Below, one piece after another: positions 1 through 10,600 of a stretch of 64,000 nt of DNA. A model generated the notes under the pieces. The model was not told the origin of the DNA. It made no database searches and saw only the letters and a program-made list of their open reading frames with translations. Every line of letters starts with the position of its first letter. Within the stretch, counting starts at the first letter, position 1. The stretch lies in the NCBI GenBank assembly GCA_902825875.1, contig CADECP010000015.1:1-64000 (forward strand), in the 5' to 3' direction. The DNA comes from an uncultured Acidobacteriota bacterium (GTDB lineage Bacteria > Acidobacteriota > Blastocatellia > RBC074). Both the position numbers and the translations under genes were made by a program.

Positions 1-61
<61 letters not shown>

Positions 62-91
62 CCTCGACCTGGAGGTTTCTTTAACGGTTCG

Positions 92-493
92 TTGCTACCC
101 AATGAAAACTCTGTGAATGATGCTCGAATTCAAAAAACGATTGAGATGTTGCGAGCCAGCCTGCATCTTGAGCTTTCGCTTGAGACAATTGCCCGAACCG
201 TCAACTTATCGTCGTCCTACCTTCGTGCCTTGTTCTGCGAAGTCACCGGCTTGCCGCTGGCTTGCTATGTCAAACAGTTGCGATTGGAAACAGCCCGCCA
301 TTTGCTGGCTACGGAATTCCTGACTGTAAAACAGGTGATGGCCCAAACCGGAATCAAAGACCCAAGCCATTTCAACCGCGATTTCAAATCAACTTATGGA
401 GTTACTCCGGCACAGTACCGCAATCAGTCGAAAGTTGTTGGCGACCAAGCCTTCCTTGATTCGCATCAGGGGGATGTTCGGCAAACGTTGTAG
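92..493 (+). CDS. AraC-family HTH DNA-binding protein (short)
   Basis: A 133-residue protein made almost entirely of an AraC/XylS DNA-binding domain. Two helix-turn-helix units are visible: one around residues 28-50 (LSLETIARTVNLSSSYL) and one around residues 75-100 (VKQVMAQTGIKDPSHFNRDF), followed by the usual family ending GVTPAQYR. Most AraC regulators are about 250-300 residues with an N-terminal sensor; that part is absent. The start used is a TTG with a GGAGG motif 16 nt upstream, which is a long spacing, so the true start is uncertain. The (GA)n tract lies immediately upstream, so the gene may be truncated by the contig edge. Target genes are unknown. Confidence 0.75.
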   Translation: MLPNENSVNDARIQKTIEMLRASLHLELSLETIARTVNLSSSYLRALFCEVTGLPLACYVKQLRLETARHLLATEFLTVKQVMAQTGIKDPSHFNRDFKSTYGVTPAQYRNQSKVVGDQAFLDSHQGDVRQTL

Positions 494-628
494 GTGTAAA
501 CCTGACGATAGTTATTCTGGCCAATGAATAGTCAAAATGGCCATCTTGTTCGAGGTCGGTCTTACGAGTAGCTTGCTGCCGTCGCCAAAACCAAACAATT
601 CGGTTGTCAAAATTGAAAGGTAAAACTT

Positions 629-1096
629 ATGTCAGTCCTAGCGAAGTTACTGTTTTCGGAATATGGATTTGCTGGAAAACCAGGAAGGTCACTTCTTGTT
701 GCACTTAGCGGATTTCTCGCAATTGCATTAGCGGCAATCATCGCATCCGGCTTAGCAATGCCTTTAGGAAATGCCGCGAATTTAGATGCTTCACCAAAAA
801 ATGCAGAAGCATCGCCTCCAACCGCAATCTTCTTCACAGTCTATCAAGATCGCATTGAGCCGAAGGAAATTATGGTCTCGGCAGGACGATACCTTGTGGG
901 CGTTGATAATCGTAGCGGTAGCGGACAAGTTGTCTTGAGCATGCAGTTGAATACTGGCCAAAAAGTGGCGGACGTCTCTGTATCCAGAGCTAAAAGAGAT
1001 TGGAGAAGAGTACTGGCATTTACTTCCGGAGAATATGTTTTGTCCGATTCCGGTAAGCCCGGTTGGAACTCGAAGATCATCGTAACGGGGAATTAA
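629..1096 (+). CDS. Membrane-anchored hypothetical protein, cupredoxin-like
   Basis: A 155-residue protein with one N-terminal membrane segment (about residues 22-45, SLLVALSGFLAIALAA) followed by an exported domain of about 100 residues. The exported part (IEPKEIMVSAGRYLVGVDNRSG, then a C-terminal KIIVTG strand) has the beta-strand rhythm of small cupredoxin-like domains, but I see no Cys/His/Met copper ligands, so copper binding is not supported. The same kind of protein is common as a lone gene in soil bacteria. It lies 77 nt before the RHS gene on the same strand and could share its transcript. Confidence 0.6.
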   Translation: MSVLAKLLFSEYGFAGKPGRSLLVALSGFLAIALAAIIASGLAMPLGNAANLDASPKNAEASPPTAIFFTVYQDRIEPKEIMVSAGRYLVGVDNRSGSGQVVLSMQLNTGQKVADVSVSRAKRDWRRVLAFTSGEYVLSDSGKPGWNSKIIVTGN

Positions 1097-1172
1097 GCCA
1101 GCTTCAGAACATCATCGGTCGCAATTCCACAAAATCATTCAAGTCATTGGTCGCCAAACCAGGGAGATAATT

Positions 1173-4100
1173 ATGAGTGTTGGTTTGCCCTCTATCGAAA
1201 CGATCGCCAAGCGAACTTGGGCTGCGATAATTTTGCCTTTTGTTCTTTTCATCAGCCTGACGGTAAACAGTGACGCACAAACGACCACGGATGGTAACAC
1301 TCCGCGTGGCATTGCTCCCGGAGCGCCAGCAGGCTCATATCCGCTGAGTGGTTTCGAGCAGGTTGATCTTTATAGCGGGCGCGTCAACTTCAGTCTCCCG
1401 GTTGTTGCATTGCAAGGGCGCGGGCAGGCTGGCATTCCAATTACGGTGCGAACCGCCAGAGCTTCCTGGAGAGTTGAGCATCACGTTATTTATGACCAGT
1501 TCAATCTGCCTTGCAATGTATGGTATCCGCAGGCGAATTGGTGGTACGAAGACATCTCGACAAGTCCATTCTGGCCGGGAGGCCGCATGATCGGGCGGCA
1601 GAGTAGATCAGCGGAATTGCTGGACAGCACTACTTGTGGGCCTGGATTTGGGGCATACGCTGAGAAATCGAATACCCATTTGGTTTTTATCGCCCCAGAC
1701 GGAACTGAATACCAGCTTTGGGATGCGCTTCAGGGCGGGGTGCCCAGATTCGGTAATTGCGTGAATCCAACTCAAGATCCAAATCGCGGCAAGGTCTTCG
1801 TGACGGCTGACGGATCGTCTGCAACTTTTATTTCAAGCGAGCCATTTTCCTACACAGATATGATCAGCCCTGATCCTGTCAACGGGGATTTTCCGTTTCA
1901 GCGTACATTTGATCCGACGGGCTATCTATTGCTGCGTGATGGAACACGATACCGAATCAATCAGGGGCGAGTGGAATGGATACGAGACCGGAATGGCAAC
2001 GTCATTACTTTTGATTACACTGGAAGTCCAAACCCGAACCTGCCAACCAAGATCAAGGATTCGCTCAATCGTGAAATCACATTTGCTTATGATCTGCAGG
2101 AAGCGCCTTACGGATTTCACCACAAGATCACGGTAAAAGGCTTTGGAAATCAGGACAGGATCGTGCGTGTTTCCTTAAAGAATTTGGGCGAGGCGCTGCG
2201 AGCAGGTTTTAGCCTTAGGCCTTACAGCGGGCCAACTGGACTTTTCCCTCAGCTTGATAACGTCGCCGGTATATTCGCCCCGGGTGTGGTTTCTGCAATC
2301 TGGTTGCCAGATGGGCGCAGCTATCAGTTTTACTACAACGATTACGGAGAGTTAGCGCGCATCGAACTGCCTACGGGCGGTGCTTTTGATTACGATTATG
2401 AAGGAGGGCAGGAAGGAGGAACGGTTAGCGGGGTCATTGGCGCTTATAACTCTACCAGGTGTGTTGATTATGGAAACAATCCGCCCGATATGGCGATATA
2501 CCGTCGTCTCGTTCAGAGAAGAGTGTACAAAGATAAAAATGACAACAACTCGCTGGAGAGTATAACGACTTACAGCAAGCCTGCGTATTTACAAGTCAAC
2601 GGCAATAACGCGACCAAAGTGTCGGTCAAAAACCATGGTCCTGTTATTACTTCGTCGCCAATATCTTCCAGCGACCATTATTTTCACGGTTACGCAGACA
2701 GCGGAATTCTTGGCAATGATCTCGTTGCGTTCCCAGCAGCAAATGAAAGCAAAGAGTTTCAGACCGACGCATTAACTGAAAGCGGCACGGTATGGCAGAG
2801 AACAGAAAATGTCTGGCAGTCAGGATGTTCCATAACTGCGACAAGTGGAGCGGCAAACTACCGCCTGATTTCCACGAAAGTGACGGTTCCTGGCTCGAAT
2901 GCTCTGTCGAGCCAAATATCGAAGCAGGATTTCATTTATGACTGCTACAACAATCTTATTGATACTTCCGAATACGATTATGGGGTTGGGGCTGCTAGCG
3001 CGCTTTTAAGGCGCACGCATACCGATTACCTGACTTCCGGTTACGATACGATTGCCGGAGGCGTCAGCAATCCCAATCCGGACGCGACGATTCACATCCG
3101 CAGCTTGCCGACTCAACAATCTGTTTATGACGCGAATGGGGTTGAGCGGGCGAGAACGACTTACGAATACGACACCGCACCTCTTGGGGCGCTGGTTGAT
3201 CGTGCAGGCATTACTGGATTGGTCAGCCGTAGCGGGCAGGCTGTAGGAGCCGGATACGCCCCGACATCTGATTTGATGCGCGGCAATCCCACCAAAGTAA
3301 CCCGCTGGTTGCTGGCCACGACCGGGCCGGTAGCGGCTGACACTGGGATATTCAGTTCCTCTCAATACGACGTAGCCGGGAACATCGTCAAAACCAGAGA
3401 TTCAAATAACAATGACACAACTTTTGATTATTCGGATTCGTTCAGTGGCAGTTTTACCTCTAATACATTCGCTTTCTTAAAAAGCACGACTTCACCGAAT
3501 CCGGGTTCGGCTTACGGCGGCAATATGCCTTTGGTGACGACTTCCACTTACGATTTTTCGTCCGGCAAAGTCGTCTCAACCACCGACCCGAACGGCAAGG
3601 TGACTTCGTTTGAATACGTTGACCCGCTCGACCGGCTGACCAAAGTTTTCAGGCCGTCTGGTGGCGGCATGACCGAGTACCAATACGGCGATACGCCTGG
3701 TGATCTTTACTTGCGGACGCTGACACAACAGAGCACGGGCTTTGGTGGAGTGACGCTGGCGGATTACGCGCTTTTCGACGGTTTGGGCAGAGCCACACGC
3801 TCGGCGCATTACGAAGGTTCGGATTTTTCCGGAGCACGTTGGAGCGTGCGCGACACGCGATATGATGCTTTGGGCAGAGTTTCGCAATCCTCAAACCCGG
3901 AAATTGTCTCGGATTACAATGCGGCTTTGCCCGGCAACGCAGTTTGGACGACGACGACTTACGACGCGCTCAGCCGGGTGATTGAAGTAACCACGCCGGA
4001 TAATGCGAAAGTTAAGACTACGTATTTGGGCAATCAGGTCACGGTGGAGGACCAAGCGAACAGAAAACGCAGCAGCATCACGGACGGGCTTGGGCGATTG

Positions 4101-6794
4101 ATCCAGGTCAACGAAGCTCCGAACGATCCCGCTTACAATTACCAAACCAACTACACGTATGACGTTCTTGGCAATCTGATTCGTGTCAGGCAGGGCGGTT
4201 TTCCAACCGGAGGTAGTCCTGACCCGACGGTGCAATTCCGGCGGTTTTATTACGATTCTTTGTCCCGGTTGGTGTACGCCAACAACCCCGAACAGAACGC
4301 CACCATCGCCTTCAACCCGCCAGGCGAAGCCGGGACGATGTGGACGATGGCGTATGTGTATGACAACAACGGCAATTTAACCGGACGCACTGACGCTCGG
4401 AATGTAACGACGACGTATGCCTACGACGCGCTCAATCGCAACACAACGGTAAATTACTCCGACACGCCGACCATCAGCCCGGACATTGAGCGGTTTTACG
4501 ACACCGCCACCAATGGCAAAGGACGATTGCAGCGTGTGGTTTCCAATCTTGTCCATCCGGGCAGCGCCAGCCGCGTGGATTCCCGCACGGTCATCAACGG
4601 GTACGACGATCTTGGCCGAGTGATTTCGCAGACACAGGGCTTCCTGAAATCGGCCAACAATTGGCAGGATTACACGGTTTCGCGCACCTACGATTTGGCC
4701 AGCCATGTTAAAACCCAAACTTTTCCGTCAGGCGGCAGCCCCGTCACCTACGGCTACGGGGCTGGTGGGCGAACAGGCTCGTTTGAAGGATTTCTTGGTG
4801 GGCAAGGGTATTTTCTTTATTCTTCCGGAATGGTTTACAACGCCGCCGGGCAGATGACCGAAGAGGTTTTTGGCACGTCGCCTACGCCCATTTACCATAC
4901 TGCGCGGTACAACAACCGCTTCCAGATGTACGAAGTCAATGCCGGCACGTTCAACGATGTCAACAACACGGCTAGTTCGGCGTACTGGAATCGCGGACGG
5001 TTGAGGTTCTTTTACAATCAGGCGGCTTTGAACGCCGAAGACCCAAGCCTTGCCGGAACGGATAACAATGGAAACGTCCTGCGGCAGGAACATTGGGTTC
5101 CGACGGCGACGCAAACCAATCAGATCAACGCCGCGCTGAGCAATGTTACTCAATACGCCATGCCGATGCGGGATGATTATTTTTACGACCCGATCAATCG
5201 TATTACCAAAGTCGAAGGGCGGCAGAGAACGGCGTCGGCTTATCCCGGACAAGGCGTTTTGCAGAGCATTTATCAGCAGGCTTACAGTTACGATAAATTC
5301 GGCAACCGTAAGCTTGATATGACGCAGACTTGGGGCACGGGGATCAACGGCTCTGTGGTGGCGGATATTTATGACGTAGACAAACCGACCAATCGGTTGA
5401 AAGGGATGATTTATGACGCTGCAGGGAATTTGGTGAAGACCAAACCGATTTCTCCGCAACCGGAAAATCGTGTCTACGATGCTGAAAATCGGATGATTAC
5501 GGCTACGTTGGGAGCGACCAGCCATTATGTTTATGACGGAGACGGGCGGCGAGTGCGGCGGATTCTGCCCACAGGCGAATTCTGGCAGGTTTACGGCATT
5601 GACGGAGAATTGCTGGCGGAGTATCAATGGAACGGTTCGACGGCTTCTTTGAAAAAGGAATACGGCTATCGAGCGGGGCAGTTGCTGGTGGTCGCCGACC
5701 CGACCGAACCCAATGCCAACAAACGAGTGCAATGGCTGATCGCGGATCACCTGGGAACTCCGCGAATGGTGGTGGACAAGACGGGGAGTCTGAGCGGGGT
5801 GACTCGGCACGATTACCTACCGTTTGGAGAAGAGTTGACGCCAAGCATGGGTACGCCATCTCCGACCATAGTGAGGAGTGTAGGGTTGGGTTATCAGCAG
5901 ACGGATTCGGTGCGGCAGAAATTTAGTGGCAAAGAACGAGATATCGAGACAGGGTTGGATTATTTTGGAGCAAGGTATCATTCATCAGTGCAAGGTCGGT
6001 TTATAAGTTGCGATCCAGCGGGAGTTACTAAGCGGCATATTTTGAACCCACAAAAATGGAATTTGTATATTTATGTCCTAAACAATCCGTTGGGATTCAC
6101 AGATCCCAACGGGCGTAAAGAACAAGGAACGGGAGGAAGTAGAACGATAGATGTATTTCTTAATTTTTCAACAACAAGTGAAAGAAACACTACCAAACAA
6201 GGCAATAAAGTAACTCAGGATTCAGGGCCTGACTGGAAAAAGCTTCAATCTGATGCAAAAAAGAATGGCTACGATCTTAGGATATTTGATAAAGGGCAGA
6301 GTAGTATTGATCAAGTGCGTTCATCCTTAAAGAATTCGGGGGTGACAGTTATAGTAGGACACTCTCAAGGGGTAACCCTCTTGGATAGCGGCAGGTTCGA
6401 AGGACGATCGGTTGATGTAAGGGGAGCTGCAATTACTCCTAATGGAGTAGTCCCAGGACATAGATATGAAGGTACAGGTGCTTTCAATGCTATAGGACCG
6501 ACAGAGCCGAAACCTGATGTCAATGCTCAAGCCACCTGCTTATTTGTCTGCCATTCTATAGATGTATTGCCTGGCGCGTTCAATTTCAATGGCTCTGATC
6601 AAGCATTTGTTGGAACCGATGGCGGACTAACAAGGGTTGGTACATTGGAAAATGCTGCCTTCGCATTTGTAGAGACATATGTCAACACTCAGGGAAATTT
6701 GGATGCATCAGTAAATGCGGCACAAAAAGCTGTTGACGAGAGTCGCGACGACATAGATAAAGGAGACAAGGTCAAATTGAAGAAGGTGCCATAG
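1173..6794 (+). CDS. Secreted RHS/YD-repeat protein with a C-terminal caspase/CHAT-like tip
   Basis: An 1873-residue protein. A Sec signal peptide is visible at residues 1-36 (ILPFVLFISLTVNSDA then Q). The body is filled with YD/RHS repeats (many Y-D-x-x-G-R/N-x-x-x units from about residue 640 to 1560), and the RHS core-associated end motif DYFGARYHSSVQGRF lies near residue 1594. After LGFTDPNG (about residue 1643) the sequence changes to a lower-GC tip of about 230 residues. In the tip, a hydrophobic strand ends in GH (His about 1730) and a second ends in FVCHS (Cys about 1793), then FVGTDGG and an A-rich helix. That order fits a caspase/CHAT-like Cys-His fold. The alternative is a lipase elbow, since GHSQG also fits GxSxG. 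Variable tips on RHS shells are typically toxins; toxicity here is inferred. Confidence 0.88.
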   Translation: MSVGLPSIETIAKRTWAAIILPFVLFISLTVNSDAQTTTDGNTPRGIAPGAPAGSYPLSGFEQVDLYSGRVNFSLPVVALQGRGQAGIPITVRTARASWRVEHHVIYDQFNLPCNVWYPQANWWYEDISTSPFWPGGRMIGRQSRSAELLDSTTCGPGFGAYAEKSNTHLVFIAPDGTEYQLWDALQGGVPRFGNCVNPTQDPNRGKVFVTADGSSATFISSEPFSYTDMISPDPVNGDFPFQRTFDPTGYLLLRDGTRYRINQGRVEWIRDRNGNVITFDYTGSPNPNLPTKIKDSLNREITFAYDLQEAPYGFHHKITVKGFGNQDRIVRVSLKNLGEALRAGFSLRPYSGPTGLFPQLDNVAGIFAPGVVSAIWLPDGRSYQFYYNDYGELARIELPTGGAFDYDYEGGQEGGTVSGVIGAYNSTRCVDYGNNPPDMAIYRRLVQRRVYKDKNDNNSLESITTYSKPAYLQVNGNNATKVSVKNHGPVITSSPISSSDHYFHGYADSGILGNDLVAFPAANESKEFQTDALTESGTVWQRTENVWQSGCSITATSGAANYRLISTKVTVPGSNALSSQISKQDFIYDCYNNLIDTSEYDYGVGAASALLRRTHTDYLTSGYDTIAGGVSNPNPDATIHIRSLPTQQSVYDANGVERARTTYEYDTAPLGALVDRAGITGLVSRSGQAVGAGYAPTSDLMRGNPTKVTRWLLATTGPVAADTGIFSSSQYDVAGNIVKTRDSNNNDTTFDYSDSFSGSFTSNTFAFLKSTTSPNPGSAYGGNMPLVTTSTYDFSSGKVVSTTDPNGKVTSFEYVDPLDRLTKVFRPSGGGMTEYQYGDTPGDLYLRTLTQQSTGFGGVTLADYALFDGLGRATRSAHYEGSDFSGARWSVRDTRYDALGRVSQSSNPEIVSDYNAALPGNAVWTTTTYDALSRVIEVTTPDNAKVKTTYLGNQVTVEDQANRKRSSITDGLGRLIQVNEAPNDPAYNYQTNYTYDVLGNLIRVRQGGFPTGGSPDPTVQFRRFYYDSLSRLVYANNPEQNATIAFNPPGEAGTMWTMAYVYDNNGNLTGRTDARNVTTTYAYDALNRNTTVNYSDTPTISPDIERFYDTATNGKGRLQRVVSNLVHPGSASRVDSRTVINGYDDLGRVISQTQGFLKSANNWQDYTVSRTYDLASHVKTQTFPSGGSPVTYGYGAGGRTGSFEGFLGGQGYFLYSSGMVYNAAGQMTEEVFGTSPTPIYHTARYNNRFQMYEVNAGTFNDVNNTASSAYWNRGRLRFFYNQAALNAEDPSLAGTDNNGNVLRQEHWVPTATQTNQINAALSNVTQYAMPMRDDYFYDPINRITKVEGRQRTASAYPGQGVLQSIYQQAYSYDKFGNRKLDMTQTWGTGINGSVVADIYDVDKPTNRLKGMIYDAAGNLVKTKPISPQPENRVYDAENRMITATLGATSHYVYDGDGRRVRRILPTGEFWQVYGIDGELLAEYQWNGSTASLKKEYGYRAGQLLVVADPTEPNANKRVQWLIADHLGTPRMVVDKTGSLSGVTRHDYLPFGEELTPSMGTPSPTIVRSVGLGYQQTDSVRQKFSGKERDIETGLDYFGARYHSSVQGRFISCDPAGVTKRHILNPQKWNLYIYVLNNPLGFTDPNGRKEQGTGGSRTIDVFLNFSTTSERNTTKQGNKVTQDSGPDWKKLQSDAKKNGYDLRIFDKGQSSIDQVRSSLKNSGVTVIVGHSQGVTLLDSGRFEGRSVDVRGAAITPNGVVPGHRYEGTGAFNAIGPTEPKPDVNAQATCLFVCHSIDVLPGAFNFNGSDQAFVGTDGGLTRVGTLENAAFAFVETYVNTQGNLDASVNAAQKAVDESRDDIDKGDKVKLKKVP

Positions 6795-6871
6795 TAGGTT
6801 TTAAATAATAGTTGCTATTGCAGTGCAAGATAGGGAGAGAAAATCAAACTGATAGAGAAAAGACGAGGCAT

Positions 6872-7447
6872 ATGATAATAACAATTCAATCTGTAAAAAT
6901 TTGCCTAGTAACAATGATTGTGGGTTCAACTTTGCTTTTCGACCCGACAACGGATGCTGCCTTTAGTATGGTTACAGGCAGTCACTTTACTGCTCAGTCA
7001 AGGCTTAAACGCTTAATTAAAGAAGATGGCTGGGAAATACCTGGTTTGGCAAAAAGTAAAATAATGCTCCCTCGCCGTGCTTTCCAAGATTATAGTGAAA
7101 AACCAGTTTCGCAATTATATGTAACTGAATTCAAGCCTATTGGCAAGGCCGTGGCTGCAATTCCAATATATTTTATTAGAAAGGATGGCGAAGAAATTGT
7201 AACACGACAGCAGCAAATTACCGTCAAGTCCATTGAAAAGTACGATGTTAATAAAAAAGCATTTTGCTTTATAGTTAGTGGCATCGGAATATCGCACGAT
7301 AAGAAAACGGGTCAAGGAGGTTATGCAGGGGGATTTAGTTTTGTATATTATGATAATGACGGTGATGGAAAGTTTGAAACTTATGAGTTGGCGGCGGATA
7401 CGACTCCACCATTTGTTCCTCATGTGCCTGAATGGGTATCGCATTAA
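6872..7447 (+). CDS. Exported hypothetical protein, candidate partner or immunity protein of the RHS tip
   Basis: A 191-residue protein. I chose the ATG at 6872 because GACGAGG precedes it and the first residues form a signal peptide (ICLVTMIVGSTLLF, then TDAAFS); the reading frame stays open upstream to 6812. No family is recognised. The mature part is charged, with a hydrophilic C-terminal DNDGDGKFETYELAADTTPP that resembles a single calcium-binding DxDxDG loop. It begins 77 nt after the RHS gene and shares the low GC of the RHS tip rather than the higher GC of the RHS core. Position and base composition fit an immunity protein travelling with a toxin tip, but that is inference only. Confidence 0.6.
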   Translation: MIITIQSVKICLVTMIVGSTLLFDPTTDAAFSMVTGSHFTAQSRLKRLIKEDGWEIPGLAKSKIMLPRRAFQDYSEKPVSQLYVTEFKPIGKAVAAIPIYFIRKDGEEIVTRQQQITVKSIEKYDVNKKAFCFIVSGIGISHDKKTGQGGYAGGFSFVYYDNDGDGKFETYELAADTTPPFVPHVPEWVSH

Positions 7448-7681
7448 TGTTGCTACAGGCTGACCAAATAGCTTTCGATGTATTACTATCCTTAGTAACA
7501 GAGGCCATTGATTAGCGATCCAGGGGTTGAAGCACCGGGCTAAATTCAACCGCCGCTATACAGCGAAGAGCAGACGAGGCAATTACTGACTTTTTCCACG
7601 AAAACCAAGCCCTTACGGTCGGGCTATTGACACAGAGTCATTTCCAAACTCTGTTAATCAAATTCCAAAAGGAGTCGAATC
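7448..7681. other. Intergenic region with a GGTTGAA/TTCAACC inverted repeat
   Basis: No gene is visible here. A 7-bp inverted repeat GGTTGAA...TTCAACC lies at 7525-7551 with a 13-nt loop, and a small AGCCC/GGGCT stem lies near 7609-7626. Either could stop transcription from the gene upstream, though neither has a clear T-run. The last bases carry AAAGGAG, the ribosome binding site of the metalloprotease gene. Confidence 0.5.
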
Positions 7682-10600
7682 ATGAAACGAGGCGAAATGC
7701 TGACAGGTCGAAGTGTGTCCGGTAGGTGGCAGGTGTTAGGTGACAGGTTACAGGTTGTTGCCGGATTGTTGCTTGGAGTAATTGGACTGGTAGCGGCGCT
7801 ACATTTCGGCTTTGGAGTTCGTGCGGCAAATGGGATTGGCGGGCAGGACAAATCGGCGGATGGCGTTTGGCAAAAGACTCGGATGATGGCGGGGGAATGG
7901 GCTGGAAGGGCTGGCGTGCCGGAATCGGCGGTGGTGTTTCGGCTGGATGAAGCGGCTCTGCGGCAGGCGCTGTGCGGTAGGGAGGGAGAGACGGAGGGAC
8001 AGAGGGATAGAGGGAATGAGGGAGCGAGTGTGGAGATGTGGTTGCCGATGCCGGGTGGAGGGTTTGCGCGGTTTCGGGTGGTCGAAGCTCCGGTGATGAA
8101 GCCGGAATTGGCCGAGCAGTTGCCCGACATCAAAAGCTATCGCGGATGGGGAGCGGACAATCCCTTGTTGACGATGCGATGCGATTTGTCTCCGCTGGGA
8201 TTTCACGCGGCGGTGACGGACGGCGTGGAGTTGATGGCGATTCATTCCGTCGAACCAAACGACCGCGAACATTACGTCAGTTACGCCGGGCGAGATTACG
8301 CCTCTGCCGCCGCCGATGCGCTGTGCTTGGTCAACGAATCGAAAGTGATTCGGAAAATCACGCCAGTGAACTCGCGCAACTCTTCGATTGGCGCTGAGTT
8401 TCGTGACTACGAAATTGCCATCGCTACGACTCAGGAGTTTACGAACGCCTACGGCAATGGAACTTTGGTCGGCGCCAGAGCGGCGATTAACTCGGTGTTG
8501 ACACAGTTGCAAATGATTTACGATCGGGAACTTTCCATAAGTTTGAGCTTGGTTAGCACACCGCAGAATCCGCTGTTGAACGATCAGGTGATTGCCTGGT
8601 CTGGCAATCCGATTTCATTTACCAACGGCAACGCGGATGAGATGGTCAACGAAGTCAGAAGCGTTTTACGAGATCGAATTGGCGTGGCCGAATATGACTT
8701 GGGATTGGTTTTGGGGACTGGCAGCGGCGGTTCGGCTTATGTCGGAGTGGTTTGCGAAACGGCTTCGGATTCTTTTGGGCCGTACAAGGGCGGCGGCGCG
8801 GTGTTGATTAGCGGGGCGCTGACTTCTACTTCAAACGTAGCTTTAGCAGCACACGAAATCGGCCATCAATTCGGAGCGACGCATACACAGAACGCGAATT
8901 GCGGCAATCGGACTGGCGACACGGCTTATGAAACCGGAAGCGGATTGACTCTGATGTCGAATGCGGGCGGTTGCGGCTCTGACAACATCGCTACGGGGCG
9001 TTCCGGGCATTTTCATTCGGGCAGTTTCGAGCAGATCATCGGCTTTCTGAATGTGCTGGGAGGGACTTGCGCGACCCTTCAGTCGAGCAATGGAAATGAT
9101 CCGCCAACAGTCAATGGCGGAGCGGATTATGTGATTCCGAAACAGACTCCGTTTGCGTTGACGGCTGCGGGCAGCGATCCGAACTTCGATCCGCTGACAT
9201 ACAGTTGGGAACAGGTTGATGCTGGTGGTGCGAGCTACTTTAACCCGCCTTACACTGACACGGGCGATCCGGCGTTGACGACTCGGCCAATCTTTCGGCC
9301 ATTCGATCCGGTGGCGAATAACCCGATAAGAATTTTCCCTAGTCTAGCCAATATCTTGAGCGGCCAGAACGGCTCAATGTATGAAAATTTGCCGCAGGTG
9401 ACGCGAGCGATGAACCTTCGCGTGACAGCGCGCGACGGGCGCGGCGGAGTGGTTAACGATTCGGTGCGGCTCGACGTGGATGGCAACGCAGGGCCGTTTC
9501 TGATGACTTCGCAGAATTCAAACTTCACCTGGCAAGGCGGAACTCAGCAGACAGTAACTTGGAGTGTGAACAACACGGGCGGTGGCACTTTGGTCAATTG
9601 TGCCAACGTGAAAATCTCTTTGTCGTTAGATGGAGGAAGCACGTTTCCGCAGGTGTTGGCTATGAGCACGGCCAACGATGGTTCGGAAGTGGTGGCGTTG
9701 CCATTCGGTCTGAATTCTTCTCAGGCGCGGGTGAAAGTCGAAGCCATCAGCAACGTCTTTTTCGACATTTCGAATGTGAACTTCACGGTTACGCCGGGCT
9801 GTAGCTATTCGATCAGTCCAACCAACGCCAATTTCCAAGTTGGCGGCGGCGGCAACTCCGTGACGGTGACGGCGACCGCCGGATGCGGCTGGACGGCGAC
9901 CAGCAATGCGGCTTGGATCACCATCAATTCAGGGGCCTCCGGGACAGGAAATGGGACTGTCAGTTATTCGGTGTCGGCGAACACAGGTGCAGTAAGAGCA
10001 GGCACGATAACGATTGCCGGGCAAACCTTCACGGTGAATCAGGCTGGCGTCGGGATGATGTTTTATCCACTGGCGGCTCCGGTGCGGTTGTTAGAAACGC
10101 GAGCGGGGCAACCCGGCTGCTTCACCCCCGGAGCGCAGATTCCAGGCGGAACTTCGTTTACGCAAGTGGCGCGCGGCACGTGTGGCATTCCGGCAAATGC
10201 TGTGGCCGTCATTGGAAATATCACAACCGTGTTATCCGGCGGCGGCTATCTGACGGTTTACCCCAGCAATAATGTCACTGTGCCGAACGTTGCCAGTTCT
10301 TATTACGGAGTGAATGAAATCCTCAACAACGTCTTTACTGTTGGGTTGGGAGCGGGTGATGGCGCGTTCAAGATATTCGTTTCCAGCAATACAGACGTGG
10401 TGGTGGACATTACAGGTTATTACGCACTGCCATCCGCTGGTTTGTACTTCCATCCTTTGCCCACGCCGATTCGGTTGCTGGAAACCCGCGCGGGACAACC
10501 AGGGTGTTTCGCTCCGGGTGTGCCTCTGGTAGCAGACACCGACACGTCACAACAGGGACGTGTGACCTGCAATGGGGTGACGATACCGAGCAATGCGATG

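Noticed and set aside
4728-5810. A 360-codon open frame on the minus strand
   Set aside because: Antisense to the RHS core, and its composition reflects the YD repeats.
6340-6400. GHSQG as a lipase nucleophile elbow in the RHS tip
   Set aside because: Kept only as the alternative: the Cys strand FVCHS and what follows fit a caspase-like fold better, and I could not find a convincing Asp/His pair for a hydrolase triad.
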